Assembly: GCA_914767715.1 (NCBI GenBank)
Contig: OU612067.1
Location: 17,551,001 to 17,615,000, forward strand
Length of the DNA: 64,000 bases
From: Membranipora membranacea
Taxonomy: Eukaryota; Bryozoa; Gymnolaemata; Cheilostomatida; Membraniporidae
Direction of reading: 5' to 3'
Positions 23,973 through 36,615 of the stretch are shown in pieces. The number at the start of each line of letters is the position of its first letter. Position 1 is the first letter of the stretch. A program made the position numbers and the translations under genes. A model generated the notes under the pieces. It was not told where the DNA came from. It did not search any database and saw nothing but the letters and a program-made list of their open reading frames with translations.

Positions 23973-26900
23973 CTATTTAATGTCGAACAGTAAGATACCA
24001 GAATCACCACATGCCGTGACAAGCTTATTGCCGGAGACTGAAATTGTGTTGATTATGGCAACTTTGTTCAGGTCTGGATGAGTAAGCTCTGTCATCAACT
24101 GGCCTAGAATTAAGAAAAAACTGCGTTATTGATACTGATAATGAGTTTCTAACACTGCTTCTATTCAAAGCTGGATCACAGCATCATGGATTCAAAACAT
24201 CTTGAGTGAAATCATCACAAGCAGAGACTGTAATTTTGGTATTTGACATTCTCATGTGAGACACTCTGGCATCCTATACACTGACCTGTACTGGAGTTGA
24301 CGACATATATTTTCTTTGCGTTCTGGCTGGCCACATAGATAAGTCCAGCTGAATCTGATGTGATATCTACAGGTGAATTAAAACCATCAAGAATCCAGAC
24401 AGGATTTCTGTTGGGGATTGAATACTTGTAGAGCTTACCATTGATCTCGTCACTTACTATGACCTCCGAACGAGATATCATGTGCAATCCCCAGTACGAA
24501 GTTATACCAGCTAGCTGAAATGTATAGACCCTCAGATCAGTTATTTACTGTGAATGCGTCATCAACCCATCCCCATTGGAAAAGTCCGAACAGCTCAACT
24601 AAAGGCGAATAATTTATTTTTGAGGAATCAGAATGCTCTGAAATCATAAGAGGTAGAGTAGGAAAAATATAGACGGGCCAAGTAGATAAGCTAATCACAA
24701 AGGCACAAGCCGTGTTAAAGTGAGATTATTATTAACTAAAACTTAATTTCAAAATTTGATTGAATCCTTTACACATAACCTTAAATTGTATTAAAGTTCT
24801 GAGAACAGTAAAAAGTTAAGATGGAATGGGGTTTTGGGCGACAGCAAACTTTAAGGCGACCATTCGAAAAGAGCAGTGGTATGTATGGAATAAAATAATA
24901 AGAGGTTTCAATAGCGTTAATTGTTGGTACTTACCCTTACACCAAAGTGTTCGTTGGTTGCTAAAGAGCATACAGTAAGCTTCACAGTAGAATCATCAGC
25001 AGATGAAAGGGTACAAATTCGATCATAAAGTGCACCTATACCGGCAAAATGCCGTATCTTCTCCTCAGACATCCAAAAAGCAGTTTTCAGAGGTGAGGGA
25101 TCATCATGCAACATCGGCTTAAGCCACAACGTCAGTATATACCCATCTTTGTCCGGAACCTTAATTTGCCTCTCAACAGCAATACTATTTTTTATCTTCC
25201 CCATATTGTCTAATGTATCAGCTGAAATGACGGCTAGTTTTTCATTCATTACTGCGCACAAGAACTTGTTTTCAGATATGCAACCTATCCGATCTGATCT
25301 TATCCACTCAGCAGAAAGCGCTTTATAAGATTCAGTGTTCAATAACTCCAATCTGTGTGGCTGGGGAGAAGTTTTCAACATGTCCCCCAATTCACCTGTA
25401 ATGACACACATAATCATGAGTTGATGGGTGTAAATGTGATGTATCGTTGTGCAATTTGGTGTTTCTTATCCCACAGCCATACACCCTGTCCCCCTATATA
25501 TCTCTGTTTGCAAAGGAAACTTACCACATGATAAGAATAATGAGAAGAGCTTCACATCTTTTGATGCTTCTGTAGAGCCAGCTAGTAGCTTCTCTGTATC
25601 ACCAACTCTATACTGAACATTGCGTATTATGTGAACTTCTCGACTATGGTTTGTAAAATCACTTAAAGAAGTGCGGGCCGCTGTGAGCTGCTCCCGCTCA
25701 TTCCTGAGGCGCTCTGCTTTCTCTTCTACCGCATGAGTGTTTACATTGAGACATTCAGTTAACTCTTCCTCTATAGTTTCACCTTGTTCTTGTATCTGTC
25801 TCACCTGAGTTTATGATAAAAAAAAAGAAAATGTATGAACACCTAGAGTCCTAGATAGTCTGAGGACTAGAGTTACAGCTACCTTGTTGTGTCAAACTCT
25901 TGTGAATAAGCTTTTTATTTATACACCTGTGGTATACTGCACAGCTCTAGATACTGCACAGTCTCTAGATAATATACTGATTATTTGGGTATATCTTGAT
26001 TCTTGACATTTCAGTAGTTACCCAATTCAATTTGTGCTGTGAACAGGAATTCTGCAGCGCAACATGATGGATGAATTATTTCTGGGGTGATCAACGACAA
26101 AACTTGTGATCCTATTATGTCCAAATTTGCAGATCAAACTTACCAGCTCTTCAACCTTTACCTTCACCTCCATCTTTAGAGATTGCATTCTCTCCTCTAG
26201 AGAATCGAGTTTGGCCCAGCATTTCTTCTCTGCTTGAGCAAAAACATCTTCAGTATCCGATAACTTCTTTGTCAATGACTTCAGTCTTTCTGTACATATA
26301 TTGGTAAACACAGCTACTTCTTTCAGAACATGGAATTTTCTCACTCCCATTCTTGTGCCTACAATGACAAAAAAAAAACTTTTTCTCTATAGTTAGGTAA
26401 CGGCCAATCGCCAGAAAAATGTACGATTGGAATATATTTTTGCAAGGACATGCAAAAGGATTACACTACCAGACATATGGAAAAATGTTTATATTGGACG
26501 CGGTACATACTTGAGTTTTTGCAGACGACCCTCGGATCACATCTGGTACAAAACAACTCATTACACAAAGTACAGACTTCTATGTGACGATGTGCCGGAT
26601 GCTCTTTGCAGAACGGTGATTCATACAGGCCTGGATACTGCTCATAATCTTCAGCTCGAATTTTCTCGTGTTTTGTGTTTAAGACTTTTTCAACAAAGTG
26701 ATCATGTGGCTAAGAATAAATTGACATTGCATGGCTATAATACAGTTCTCTACAATGCAAGCAAGCTATCTTTCTCATGGAGACTCCAATGGGTTTTCCT
26801 ATGTAATACAAATTAGTTAAGAGACAGAGCACAAACAAAAGGCAGAACAATTATTTCATAGATTTAAGAGAAACATATTACCAAAATGTGTTCTATACAC

Positions 26901-27652
26901 ATCCTCTTGTCACAGTCGAGACAGTAAGCGTTTGCAGGTTTGTCGCAGGCATCACATCTGGTTGTTCGGACTTGTGACGCGTGATCCTCTGTGGTTGATG
27001 TAGGAGCATTGAATCCCTCTAAGATAACCTTGTGATCAGGAAGAGCGTACAATACTATATCTCCCATAATGCTCCTGTAAATGAAAATAATCCATCTTCT
27101 TTGTGAGATAAACTTTCCCACCTTTGACTACGAGTGAATCAGGGGTATTTAATGGTTTTCTGACTATTGAAGTTTGCGAGTAGAGAGGTCTGTGGTCAAT
27201 CTGTCTGGGTTTGAGAGGTAACCTCAACCCTAATCAAGGTGTCACCGATCCATGTATAAAACCGTCTTAAACAAAAACTGTTTTGGTTTATTTCTCACGC
27301 TATACCTATATGAACATACTCATCCGAGCATTGCGATCCACACTCAAGCTTCACACATTCAGGAACTCTTCTCACTGGGTTTATGTTCTTAGCAATAAAC
27401 AATTAGAATGATACTCATGGAAGATTGATAAATGTCAGGTCAGCTGTATCACGAAATGACTTACTTGCACTTTTCACACATGATGGACCCGTTCAGTTTG
27501 TGAAAATCTTCTCGCACACAGGGCAAGCAGCTTATGTGTCCACATGGTAGAGTCTTTGGTTGGTCCATCTCTTCCACAGGTCTCATACAATAGCCACAGC
27601 ATGTCTCTGGTTCCTGCTCCTCATAGTCTGTGCTGAGTGCAGCTTCGGCCAT
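23973..27652 (-). CDS. TRIM-like RING/B-box/coiled-coil protein, copy A, complete
   Basis: Eight exons, 5' to 3' on the - strand: 27652-27465, 27074-26882, 26709-26511, 26358-26144, 25804-25525, 25395-24935, 24514-24286, 24103-23973 (stop TAG). Phases agree and give about 631 aa. Exon 1 holds a C3HC4 RING (CCGYC ... LPCGHISCLPC ... CEKC), so E3 ubiquitin-ligase activity is likely from the family. Exons 2 and 3 hold two B-boxes (CDACDKPANAYCLDC; CKEHPAHRHIEVCTLC). Exons 4 and 5 are Lys/Glu-rich heptads, a coiled coil for dimerisation. The C-terminal 270 residues look like a beta-propeller; SPVDITSDSAGLIYVAS and the residues around it resemble an NHL blade. It converges on NOS-A, with 1.4 kb between stop codons. 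The exact TRIM subclass and substrate are unknown. Confidence 0.85.
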
Positions 27653-29191
27653 TTGGTTTTTATCTTGAATGGCAATATTTTGCGATAGTATTTAGTAGTG
27701 CCTTTTTCCCTTCCTTTCAATTTCCGAAAAACAACAAAACACCAATACTGCAACTGCTGTGTAAAACAAGCATGGAACATATTGCTAAGATCTGAAGCCA
27801 TTGAACAGCACTGCTTGCATGATCTAGTAAACATTTACACTCCGGTCATACCAACACGACGATCTTCTTGCCTCAAAGCAGTATCAAAGTCATGAACAGT
27901 GCTAAGACCAAACTGCCAAATGAAGGATGACAAGTTGACGACTACAGATACTTTCTTTTATTACTCATTTTTCTCTTTTTACTCAACAAGCTGATCAGCT
28001 CTCTGTCTATGTCTTTTAAGTCTTTTGATGATCAGTAAAAAATTTTCTCATTGGCTTAAATCCACGATCGAAGCAATAAAGCCCGTTATATATATAATAT
28101 GAGGAAACCCCTGTGATAGTGAATAAATTATCCATCAATTTTTTCTGTTTAGCAATAACACACACTCAAGACTAAGTTACTAAAGAGCCTTTCACTGTAC
28201 TCATTAACCAAACAGAGCTGAATATTTATACATGTAAAAAACTGGGATACCAGTTTCCTGCCCATTGCAAAGTCTTGTTGGGAGCAGGGAGGTTCATAGT
28301 TGAAAGGAGCAATATAGCAGACCTTGATCCAATAGTTTGTAAGTTTGAATGTGTAAAGGTATTGCACCTGTGTTATCTGCAGTGTTCTAGTTTCCCTGTC
28401 GATCCTCAAAGCAGTGTCAGTCCATCTTCTGTCTTGTCAGCAGCAGTAGCTGTTGAACTAAGCAAAAATACTGTGTCTAGAACAACATTCCAAATCAATA
28501 TAATAACGATTATTGTTTAACTTCAACGGCTTGTAAAAACCTAGCATTTGTTTCATTATATTTGTGAGTTGAGAAATATATAATGTATTATGAACAAGTT
28601 TATGGTCTATAGAATTATTTTGTTGACTGAGAACAAATCAATATTTATCCAGCTAACAGTATCAACGCTGTACTTATGTAACTTTTCTTTCAGAAAAAAA
28701 ACACTCAGAGCTCTGTTAGGTAAAAGCAAGGGGTACATGTAAACTTGTAGCCGGTCATATGACATAGGGTGTTGAGGATGGTACAGGGAAGCAGGGTGGC
28801 TGACTGTAATGGCCAAGATAAAAGACACTTTGATTTGCATTGCATCGGGAAATGCAGAGCAATTCCTGGAATGTGTCAAGGGTAATTATTCTTTCATACT
28901 TCACTTCCTACTTCACTGTGTATTTTTCGCAACAGTAAAAACTATGCTACTCTTGTAACAAATGCTTTTTTATAATTAACAATTGCATCTACATTTTTTT
29001 TAAGCTCACATGCCTGGTGAAATAAATGCAAAGAAATTAAATTACCAATAATATATTGATTCCGATGCCTCACAAAACTGCAGCGCATGATGGTATTACG
29101 ATCAGTCTTATCCTTGGTATGGCACAGTGGCGTATATTAGCACTCACGGCCCACAGATTTCCGTGAGTGGATGAATAGCTCAGTGTGTAGA

Positions 29192-29300
29192 GCAGCTGTG
29201 GGCAACCTGCGGCCTTTTTGCCAGTGCGGCCTAATGGGTAATATTTTGCGGCCTTATTGTGGCCTTATGCCTATAAAACTTTTTATACATTAATTTTGAT
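29192..29300 (+). mobile_element. hAT-like terminal sequence remnant
   Basis: CAGCTGTGGGCAACCTGCGG followed by repeated GCGGCC resembles the ends of hAT-type transposons. A tRNA box A-like motif (GAATAGCTCAGTGTGTAGAG) lies immediately upstream. The opposite end was not found, so this is a fragment at best. Confidence 0.3.
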
Positions 29301-31204
29301 TCCCCTTTTTTTATGTGGAGAACCAAGTATGCATAGCGCTCTGTAAGCTCAAAATATTTCTAAATAGTGGGCGTGGCCATTCTGTATTATGCATGTAGCT
29401 TAGCTTCCCAGCCACTCTTACTACTTTATCAAGTTGTTGTCCTTTCGAAATAACACAAATCAGTGACCTTTGGATGTTAAAATTACAAGTTTCTCTAACA
29501 TTATAGTAATTTTATTTTTACAAAACAGTCTCTGTGGACAAAAATTCCCTTTGTGACAAGTGCTCCTGCATTATGGCTGAAATGTTCCATATTGAATTCT
29601 TCATTTCACAATCATTTGCGAAAATTTCCCTCCTTTGAGAGAGGGCGGGAGCTGTGAGGTGAAAACTTTGGCAGGACACGAAAAATATTTTCAAATTTTT
29701 TTTTCGCTCCGCGAAAATACTTCCTTCTTCATCAAAACAGTCCTGTATGAACTTTATTTACACTTTAACCCCTGGGAGGGCGCTACAGCACCCCTCTCGC
29801 ACCCACCCTCCTCTTTGTCTTACACATGAAACATGGGGATACAGACATGTACACAATCAAATCATGAGGTAAAATGACATCACAAAACTCAAGAAGATTA
29901 GATAATCCAGTATTTCTGCTGAGTTGATGGTTTTTGCAACATACTGCAGTTTTTAGACATAAATCTGTTTTAGTTTTTACACAAGTGGAAATGCCAAAAT
30001 TGCTACTACAGTTCCAATTGAGATAATTGTTTTTATAAATCACCCTAACGGAAATGCGGTGATGCCTGAGAATGTCCGGTTAAGTAACTTAGAATGCCTC
30101 TTGCTCATATTGGAGTCTGAAACCCTGTGAGACTCAGCAGCTTATAACTTTTATGGATGCTACAAATATAATTGTACTTTTAGAAGTGATATTTCTATAC
30201 TATGAATTCGGATGGTATCTGGACACACAAAAGAGGATGCACTGACACACTGACACACTGACACACTGAAGATAATACATACATACAGATACATACATAC
30301 AGTACTCATCTTGGAGACTCACACGATTTAGCTTGACATTTATAAAAGATGAGTGACTTCTCCTGATTCTTCAGACATTATTATTGATAAACCTGTGTCG
30401 TGCATCAACATACCTTTTGAGTGTCCCTTTTGTAATACATCCATTGTTTTAGTAATTTTTAAGTTCCTCTTGCCTGGTGGTTAGTAGGGAAGCTAGGCAA
30501 ATCATTATGTCATTTTGATAAAGAGGATTATTAACGGTATCATGTTTGACTTAATTTAGGATTTAGGTTCGCATCTACATTAAAATGATGCAAATTTCAT
30601 TATTATTATTATATTATTTCTAGATTAATCATAGCAGACACCCATTACAATGTCTGGCTTACCTGTTCTCCTGATAACCGGCAGCGATCACATCTCCTAA
30701 GTCTCCATGGTCACACCTCAATCAAATGGTACAATAACAACCATAACAAGAGCACACAACTCCAAGCTATATATACTACAACAACAACTCATATACACCT
30801 ACAATACTTCACCCAATACAGATAACACTTCTTCTATGTAGCAACATCAACCAACTCCTACTACTACACTACTACAACTACTATACTACTTCACTTCTAC
30901 ACTACTACTACTTCAGCAGCTATCTATATACCGCTCCGTCAGATATTGATATTTCTGTTTTAACCCTGAGGTCCCTTCCCAGCCCCCACGACGACGATGC
31001 AGAAGCTACAGGCCCTTCCCATCCCCTCTGTTACATACCAGGGTAGACAATACTATTAGAAAATATAATGTATAAACTTAAAAACGTTTTAAAGGATGAA
31101 CGGATGTTGTGGATTGAACAAAGCAGTTTTTGTATTCTCTTTGCACATAACCTAGTTAGAGTCAGCCGCTGGATGGATCCTGACGTAACAATATTAACTT
31201 TAAA

Positions 31205-31440
31205 TAATAAGTCAGCCGCCAGACAGACAAAGTCCTTTATGCCGTAATCTACCTGATTGTTCACCCTACGCAAGAAAATGTTACATAAAACTGTATTTTA
31301 ATAGTTCAACAAATCGTTTGATCCTTGGGTGCCAGATAGACAAAATCTTGTATGCCGTAACATTATTACCTCTTCTTTCACCCTCCACAAGAAAATATTG
31401 CATAAAACTTTGATTTTATAGTTCAACAAACAGCTTCATC
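31205..31440 (+). repeat. Two direct copies of a ~110-bp unit
   Basis: The units at about 31205-31322 and 31323-31440 share GCCAGA(C/T)AGACAAA, TATGCCGTAA, TTCACCCT and CAAGAAAAT(G/A)TT in order, diverged by roughly 15-20%. No coding sense is seen. Confidence 0.65.
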
Positions 31441-32295
31441 CTTTTAAAACGTTTTTATCGAACCATTCTGATTTTATCGGACTATTATATATGACTTGTA
31501 CCTTTTGATTGTGTGTCCACGTAGACCTGGTGTTGTGACCGCTGCCTATATAAATGAGAACTTTGTTATTCATAGAGAGTCGGTTAGTTGAGTTTTAAAC
31601 TTATAGTTGAGTTTTGACTTATACAATTTTAACTTTGACTTTTAATAGACATAAAATAAAGTATCTTAAAGAGTTTTCAATATCTAGACTTATTAATTGT
31701 GCAGGTTGAGTTAATGGTAAATTTGGATATCTATTGAGTTAGTGGTAATCATGATATAAAACAGACAGTGAGTAATTGATATTGATATCTCTCCCTTATC
31801 CCTAAAAGGGGCTGCTCTGGTAGCGTCTACAAAAGTAGTCGTCATGGACGGTCACCTTAGTACCACCATGAGGTAAAACCAACAATAAGTATGATTGATT
31901 AAGTTTGACCAATATCTCCTGTTTTTGAGTTGCTTCCCATGTAGCCGGCGACAGCGGCTCACCTAGTCTTGAACAGAAGCAAATTACGACGCAACAAAAA
32001 TTCATTCACACTTGATCTACGTTTGAGCGGTTTGATAATATTAACAAAGGTACAGGAAATCTCAAGAAGAGGCTCTAACAGCCTTGACTGGTATCAGTGA
32101 TAATAAATGGGATGGAATACGAAAAAGAGTGGAAACAGGAAGTACTTTTGATTAATTTAGCGTAGGTATAGCTGCTCAGAGGGGACTTTCGAATTATCAC
32201 TAGTACATCACTCAAAATTATTGCTCGCTTGGACTTTCGAATTAAATTCCCAAACACTCAATCAGGGTATATAGCTCCATCAATGAGTGAGCAAT

Positions 32296-32329
32296 TTGTG
32301 AGCGAGAACCTAGCAGGTCTCGCTCACAA
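32296..32329. repeat. 34-bp hairpin downstream of the CUB/sushi gene
   Basis: TTGTGAGCGAG pairs with CTCGCTCACAA, extended by AACCT/AGGT with one bulge and an AGC loop. It lies 32-66 bases past the poly(A) signal candidate of the - strand gene. Function unknown. Confidence 0.6.
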
Positions 32330-32360
32330 GTGAGCGTTCAGATTGTGATATTGGCTGTCT

Positions 32361-32366
32361 TTTATT
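32361..32366 (-). terminator. Poly(A) signal candidate of the CUB/sushi gene
   Basis: AATAAA on the - strand, 32 bases past the TAA stop of the CUB/sushi gene. The 3' UTR would be very short if this is used. Confidence 0.45.
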
Positions 32367-32397
32367 GAAAGACCCCTTGAAACAATCAGTGATAATG

Positions 32398-35300
32398 TTA
32401 TTCATCGGTGGAGCCGTAGAGATCATTATCCATCATATCGACAGGTGGCTGTGGCGGATTCCTCTTCTGTTTCTGGATTGGTGCATACATATCTTCTATA
32501 GTACCCTCCCTCTCCCTACAAATATCAATGGGTTGTGAAAGATTATGCCAATACGATAGATTACCCTAACTATACCCTATACCTTTTAATCACCTAATTA
32601 CCTGAGGCGATTTCAATTCCATCTTCATTCTATTCTAAGGTCCGACTATCTGTGCAGACAATAATCACAGTGACTGATATAACATAGGACACAACATACA
32701 TTAGTGCACATACCGCCGCACAACACCCAGGTCTTCAGCTAGAAACCATGAGTCAAGCGCTGTTTTGAGGCCTACTCTAGAACAACCTCCTCATGGCTGG
32801 CCCCAACAGCATATATCTTGGTAACAACAACAATAACAAAGCTAAATAACATGTACTAAGGTATTTGTCGCAGAGAGTTATAGCATAGGTCAAATAGGGA
32901 AAGAGATTTAGTACAGCTATATACCTGCGTAAGATTGTCTCTACATTTGAATATCTCTGGTCGTCACAATCATCAGATACTCTAAAGGTGGAGGTGCTAC
33001 CTGCAAAAAGTTACAATATATTTGCTATTACGTTGAACTAAAGCAGCCACTCAGAGTATGACCTCGAACAGCTTTCATTGAGCATTGACCAAATCCAGTC
33101 AATCAACAATGGGAAGACAACTTCCTTGAGTCATAAATTGGATGTAATCGGCACAAAGCTTGATGAATGACCGCCTTCGATACGGTCGCTGCCAATATTT
33201 CTAATTTGTACTAGTGACCATATCTGCTGATCCATTTTGCCATATAATTAACATATTCACAAGCTGGCTAAGTTTTTATAAATGCAAAGATGACAATAAT
33301 ATTTATGAATAATTTCAAAAATGAATATTGATTGACATCAACATTGACTTACCGTTAACTTCATGGTTTTGTTGGGTAGTATGAGCAGGTGCAGGTCTAG
33401 GTGGGGGTCTGATCTCCTCAGCACGCGCTATTGTGGCTGGTCTCTCAGTCATTTCCTGGCCGACATAATGATAATTTTCCTCATCATTACTGGTAGTATC
33501 ATCAGATTTAGTGGAGTTGTTCCTCTTGCCGTTGGCTAGCTTTGCAGCGATGATTATTATAATGATTATAAGAATAAGACCACCACAAGATACTGCCACA
33601 ATTATTATATTATCTGCCTGAGCAAAGAATTGTTTCAGCTTTGAGTGCATTTCACCGTCTAAAACAATCAACAGTTTAATAGACTTAGTTTCACATTATC
33701 TAAAATCTTGAAACTATTAAGGAAGTACAGGACACAGTCTAACTTCAGTCAGAATACGACAAGAGTGATTGGGACATTTCAAGTTGAAAAATTTGCGTAA
33801 ATACACAAACTGGCTGTAACAAGGTATTGTATTCAATTGTTATTACACTCACTCACTCACCTTCTAAATCAGGAGGAGTCATGTCAGTTCTAGTTATGGG
33901 GAGTATTGTTGAAGTGCTCTTGCTGGTCTCGGTTGTTGGGGACGTTGTAAATGTTGTTCTTGAGTTGGGAAGGTCAGTGGTTGAGGTTTGCGGTTGACTT
34001 GCAGAAGGTGTTGTTGGTAAAGTAGTTGTTGATGCAATTGCTGTTGTTCTCTGTGATGTGGTTGCCTCCATAATGCATTTTGGTGTTTCCCCTTGCCATT
34101 CACCATTTAAGCCGCATGTAAATGATGTTTGTGAAAGCGAAAGAGAAAGCTGGTAACCTGAAGCACATTTGACATCAAACTCGTTTCCTGCTCCATTCTC
34201 TGTATGGAAACTGTCACCTGAATTTTTTGGAGGTTCACAGGTAACGACTAAAATACATGAGGATACTATTTTGCCCATTTGCATATGCATATTACTGTCC
34301 CAACGGCACGACAATGCAAAAATATTAAAAAAAAAATTGATAATGAAAAGTTGAAGCGCTACATGCATACAAATTGCCAAATAATATATCAATATGCCTG
34401 AAAAACTAGGTTCACTTACATTTGTAGTAGAAAAGAAACCCTGTAACTACATTGTGCGTTTGTTGATAGATGAAATCAAAATCTTGAGTTGAGGGTTCAC
34501 TAAGACGGATAATGGTCGGCGGATTTTCCTCCTCTAGACAGCAGGTGTGGTATATGTATTGTCCTTCATATTTCTTTATGATAAGCATGCTGGTACATGT
34601 TCCAGTTGTGGCAGTGTTTGTGTCGATCAAGTCAAAATACAGCCATTTGAAAGCTGATCCGGATTCAAAATGAATGCTGCGAGTATAATTTTTAGGATCT
34701 TGCTGAGTAGTGACATTTAAAGGAAGGAAGCTGAATCCTTTATGGCTCATCACATATCCCTCTGCCTGACTTGGTGGCGTATTTTCTTGAACATCAGCCA
34801 TTATAGCTATGCTTCTCTGTTTAGTTACTAAAAATTAATGATGAAATTGATTTCTAAATAGGATAATTAATTGTTATTAGTAATCACACAGGTCAGCTTA
34901 CAAATGACATGAGATACATGTTGCAAGCTACAAATCACACCAGTCAACAATCAAGTAGAAAACACCAGGCTTATTTGTAGATAACTTGCCAAATTGGTAA
35001 AACAGTAGACAGTTTTCTGAGCTCTTATTTATGCCTCAATTCGGAGTTGCCCTCTCTCCAGTTTTGTACTTTTAACCAACGCCGCATAGGAAAAACCTGC
35101 TGAAAGAGGGTTATCTTGAAAACCACTTATGTTAGGATAAAAATGATTTTTGATTCAGAGTCTGCACCATTGGGGGCTTGAATGTTGATCAAATCTTAAT
35201 CTCAGTGACGAAACTCATGAAAAATTCTGCCAAATTGTCCGCAAAACAGGTAGAAAATGCTATAGTTGACTATCCAAATACTAAAATGAGTTCCCAAACT

Positions 35301-36615
35301 ATGTCCATATGAGTTTTCAATGCTGCAGATTCTGAATCAAAAACAATTTTTATCCTATTCTAAGAGGTTATCAAGATAACCCTCTTTTCAGCACGTTTTT
35401 CCTATGCGGCGTGGGATAAAAGTACCAAAACTGGAGAGAGGACACCTCCGAACTGAGGCCTAAATCAGAGCTCAGAAAACTGTCTATTTCTCCTTTGACA
35501 ATCACATCTCTTCAACCCACATTGATATTGGTATGGAAGGAAGTTAACAGTGGTTTGACATTAACATTTCATCACTTACTTGTTAAGTTTATAGTGAATG
35601 CTTTTCCATCCCCCTTTGGTAAATTCAAATATATTACGGCTTCCGTCAAAAAATTTGTCAATCGATGAGAGCATTTACCGTCGAGTAGTGTAATACATCC
35701 TTCCTCTCCATCTGCCTTCAAGTCATGACTACTATTACTCAAGATTCCATATGGAACATCTCGACAGCCGTTTGGTTTATTCTGCAGATCAGAGTCATGG
35801 TAAATCACGTCAATCATCATAAACTCCATCGGAAGGTTGTCTATTTCAATCACACAGTTCCCACCATTCCAGTAAGCTTCTGTGTTGTTATAATCTTTCG
35901 GATAGTCAGGGCTGAGTATGGAAAACTCATTAATAGGCTTAACATCGCTGTATGAAATTTTATTTGTGGTACAGAACACGGATTCTGAGGAACCTAGAAA
36001 ATGAATAGATGTTTGAAAACAATTTACTAAGACTGTCAAGAGTCACGAAAAAAATAAGACGTTAATGTCAACACTTCACGTAGGGATGATGAGTTATGTG
36101 TGAAGACTGCCATAATCTGTGCCGATCCTCGGTAGCCTTGCAAAGTTTGCCAAGCTTTACTTACTGCCCATGATTTGCCTAAGCATGCTACAGGATAGTA
36201 TAGGGAGTTCAATAAGGCACCATGTGGCTGCAACCTACATTGATATCATCAAGGATGTGTACAAAGACTCAACAACAAGAGTGGTAACAAATGCAGGAGA
36301 GACAGAAAAATTAAGATTGGAAGATACACCAGGGTCACCAAGGCACATGAGAGATTTAATGTTGGGTGTTCCAAAGTTCATAAATTTGAAACAAGATCTT
36401 CAACAATTCGGGATGGAACATTTGTGGTAAGCAACAGTAAATCGTTTTGAATAACTTCTATTTGAACACATCAGATGCAGCACTATGAACCACCTGACAA
36501 CTGCAAAATCTTCATGTCGTTCAAGAGCTGTTCCTTCCTGCTCGCACTTACCTGGAGAAATTTTACACACAAAGATGACAAAGGAAACATATACTAATGT
36601 CGAACAGCTTTCCAT
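32398..36615 (-). CDS. Type I membrane protein: CUB, CUB-like, sushi, Ser/Thr stalk, TM, cytoplasmic tail
   Basis: Seven exons, 5' to 3' on the - strand: 36615-36552, 35993-35580, 34827-34420, 34247-33861, 33658-33353, 33000-32925, 32515-32398 (stop TAA). Exons 1 to 5 end in phase 1, typical of shuffled extracellular modules; total about 590 aa. Exon 1 is a signal peptide (LVYVSFVIFVC core). Exon 2 is a CUB domain (SPDYPKDYNN, paired Cys). Exon 3 is CUB-like, weaker. Exon 4 has a sushi/CCP module (VTCEPP ... GEWQGETPKC) and a Thr/Ser-rich stretch that is probably O-glycosylated. Exon 5 has the TM segment (IIIVAVSCGGLILIIIIIII) followed by a basic stop. The tail has several Tyr (YHYV, YSNV, MYAPI, LYGS), one fitting Y-x-N. 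A cell-surface adhesion or recognition role is inference. Confidence 0.82.
35007..35485. mobile_element. 479-bp inverted-repeat element in an intron of the CUB/sushi gene
   Basis: The ends AGACAGTTTTCTGAGCTC and GAGCTCAGAAAACTGTCT are exact reverse complements. Pairing continues imperfectly inward for well over 100 bases (CTCTCCAGTTTT / AAAACTGGAGAG; GCCGCATAGGAAAAAC / CCTATGCGGC). It is an internally symmetric, non-coding MITE or fold-back element between exons 34827 and 35580. Confidence 0.75.
36210..36360 (+). mobile_element. Reverse-transcriptase fragment of a non-LTR retrotransposon
   Basis: The + strand reads YIDIIKDVYKDSTTRV, then TNAGETE, and after a frame slip HQG, the order seen in LINE-type reverse transcriptases (Y..VI.DMY ... 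TRV ... GxTE ... G(L/V)HQGS). It sits in intron 1 of the CUB/sushi gene, opposite strand. Only about 50 codons remain. Confidence 0.55.

Larger units (their letters stand above)
1..27298 (+). repeat. Large direct duplication, copy A (NOS + TRIM)
   Basis: Collinear with copy B from the first base to at least 27,298, where the match is still running when copy B meets the window edge. The offset falls from 40,246 at the left to about 36,702 at the right, because copy A carries more inserted sequence (chiefly 584-3795). Confidence 0.95.
27653..32397. other. Intergenic region, no gene found
   Basis: Homology to copy B is followed up to 27,298 and then lost off the window, so how much of this is duplicated is unknown. 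Contents: a short octamer repeat (ACTGACAC, 30240-30268) with nearby CATA repeats, CTA-rich low complexity (30780-30910), a direct repeat (31205-31440), and a stretch with TATAAA- and AATAAA-type motifs (31540-31670). Short open frames here have no recognisable domain. Confidence 0.5.

Noticed and set aside
26427-26816. 129-aa open frame on the + strand
   Set aside because: Antisense shadow of TRIM exon 26709-26511, which has B-box 2 cysteines and correct splice sites. In copy B the same frame is shorter.
29635-29829. 64-aa open frame in 27.6-32.4 kb
   Set aside because: No domain, no splice context, and no second copy for comparison.
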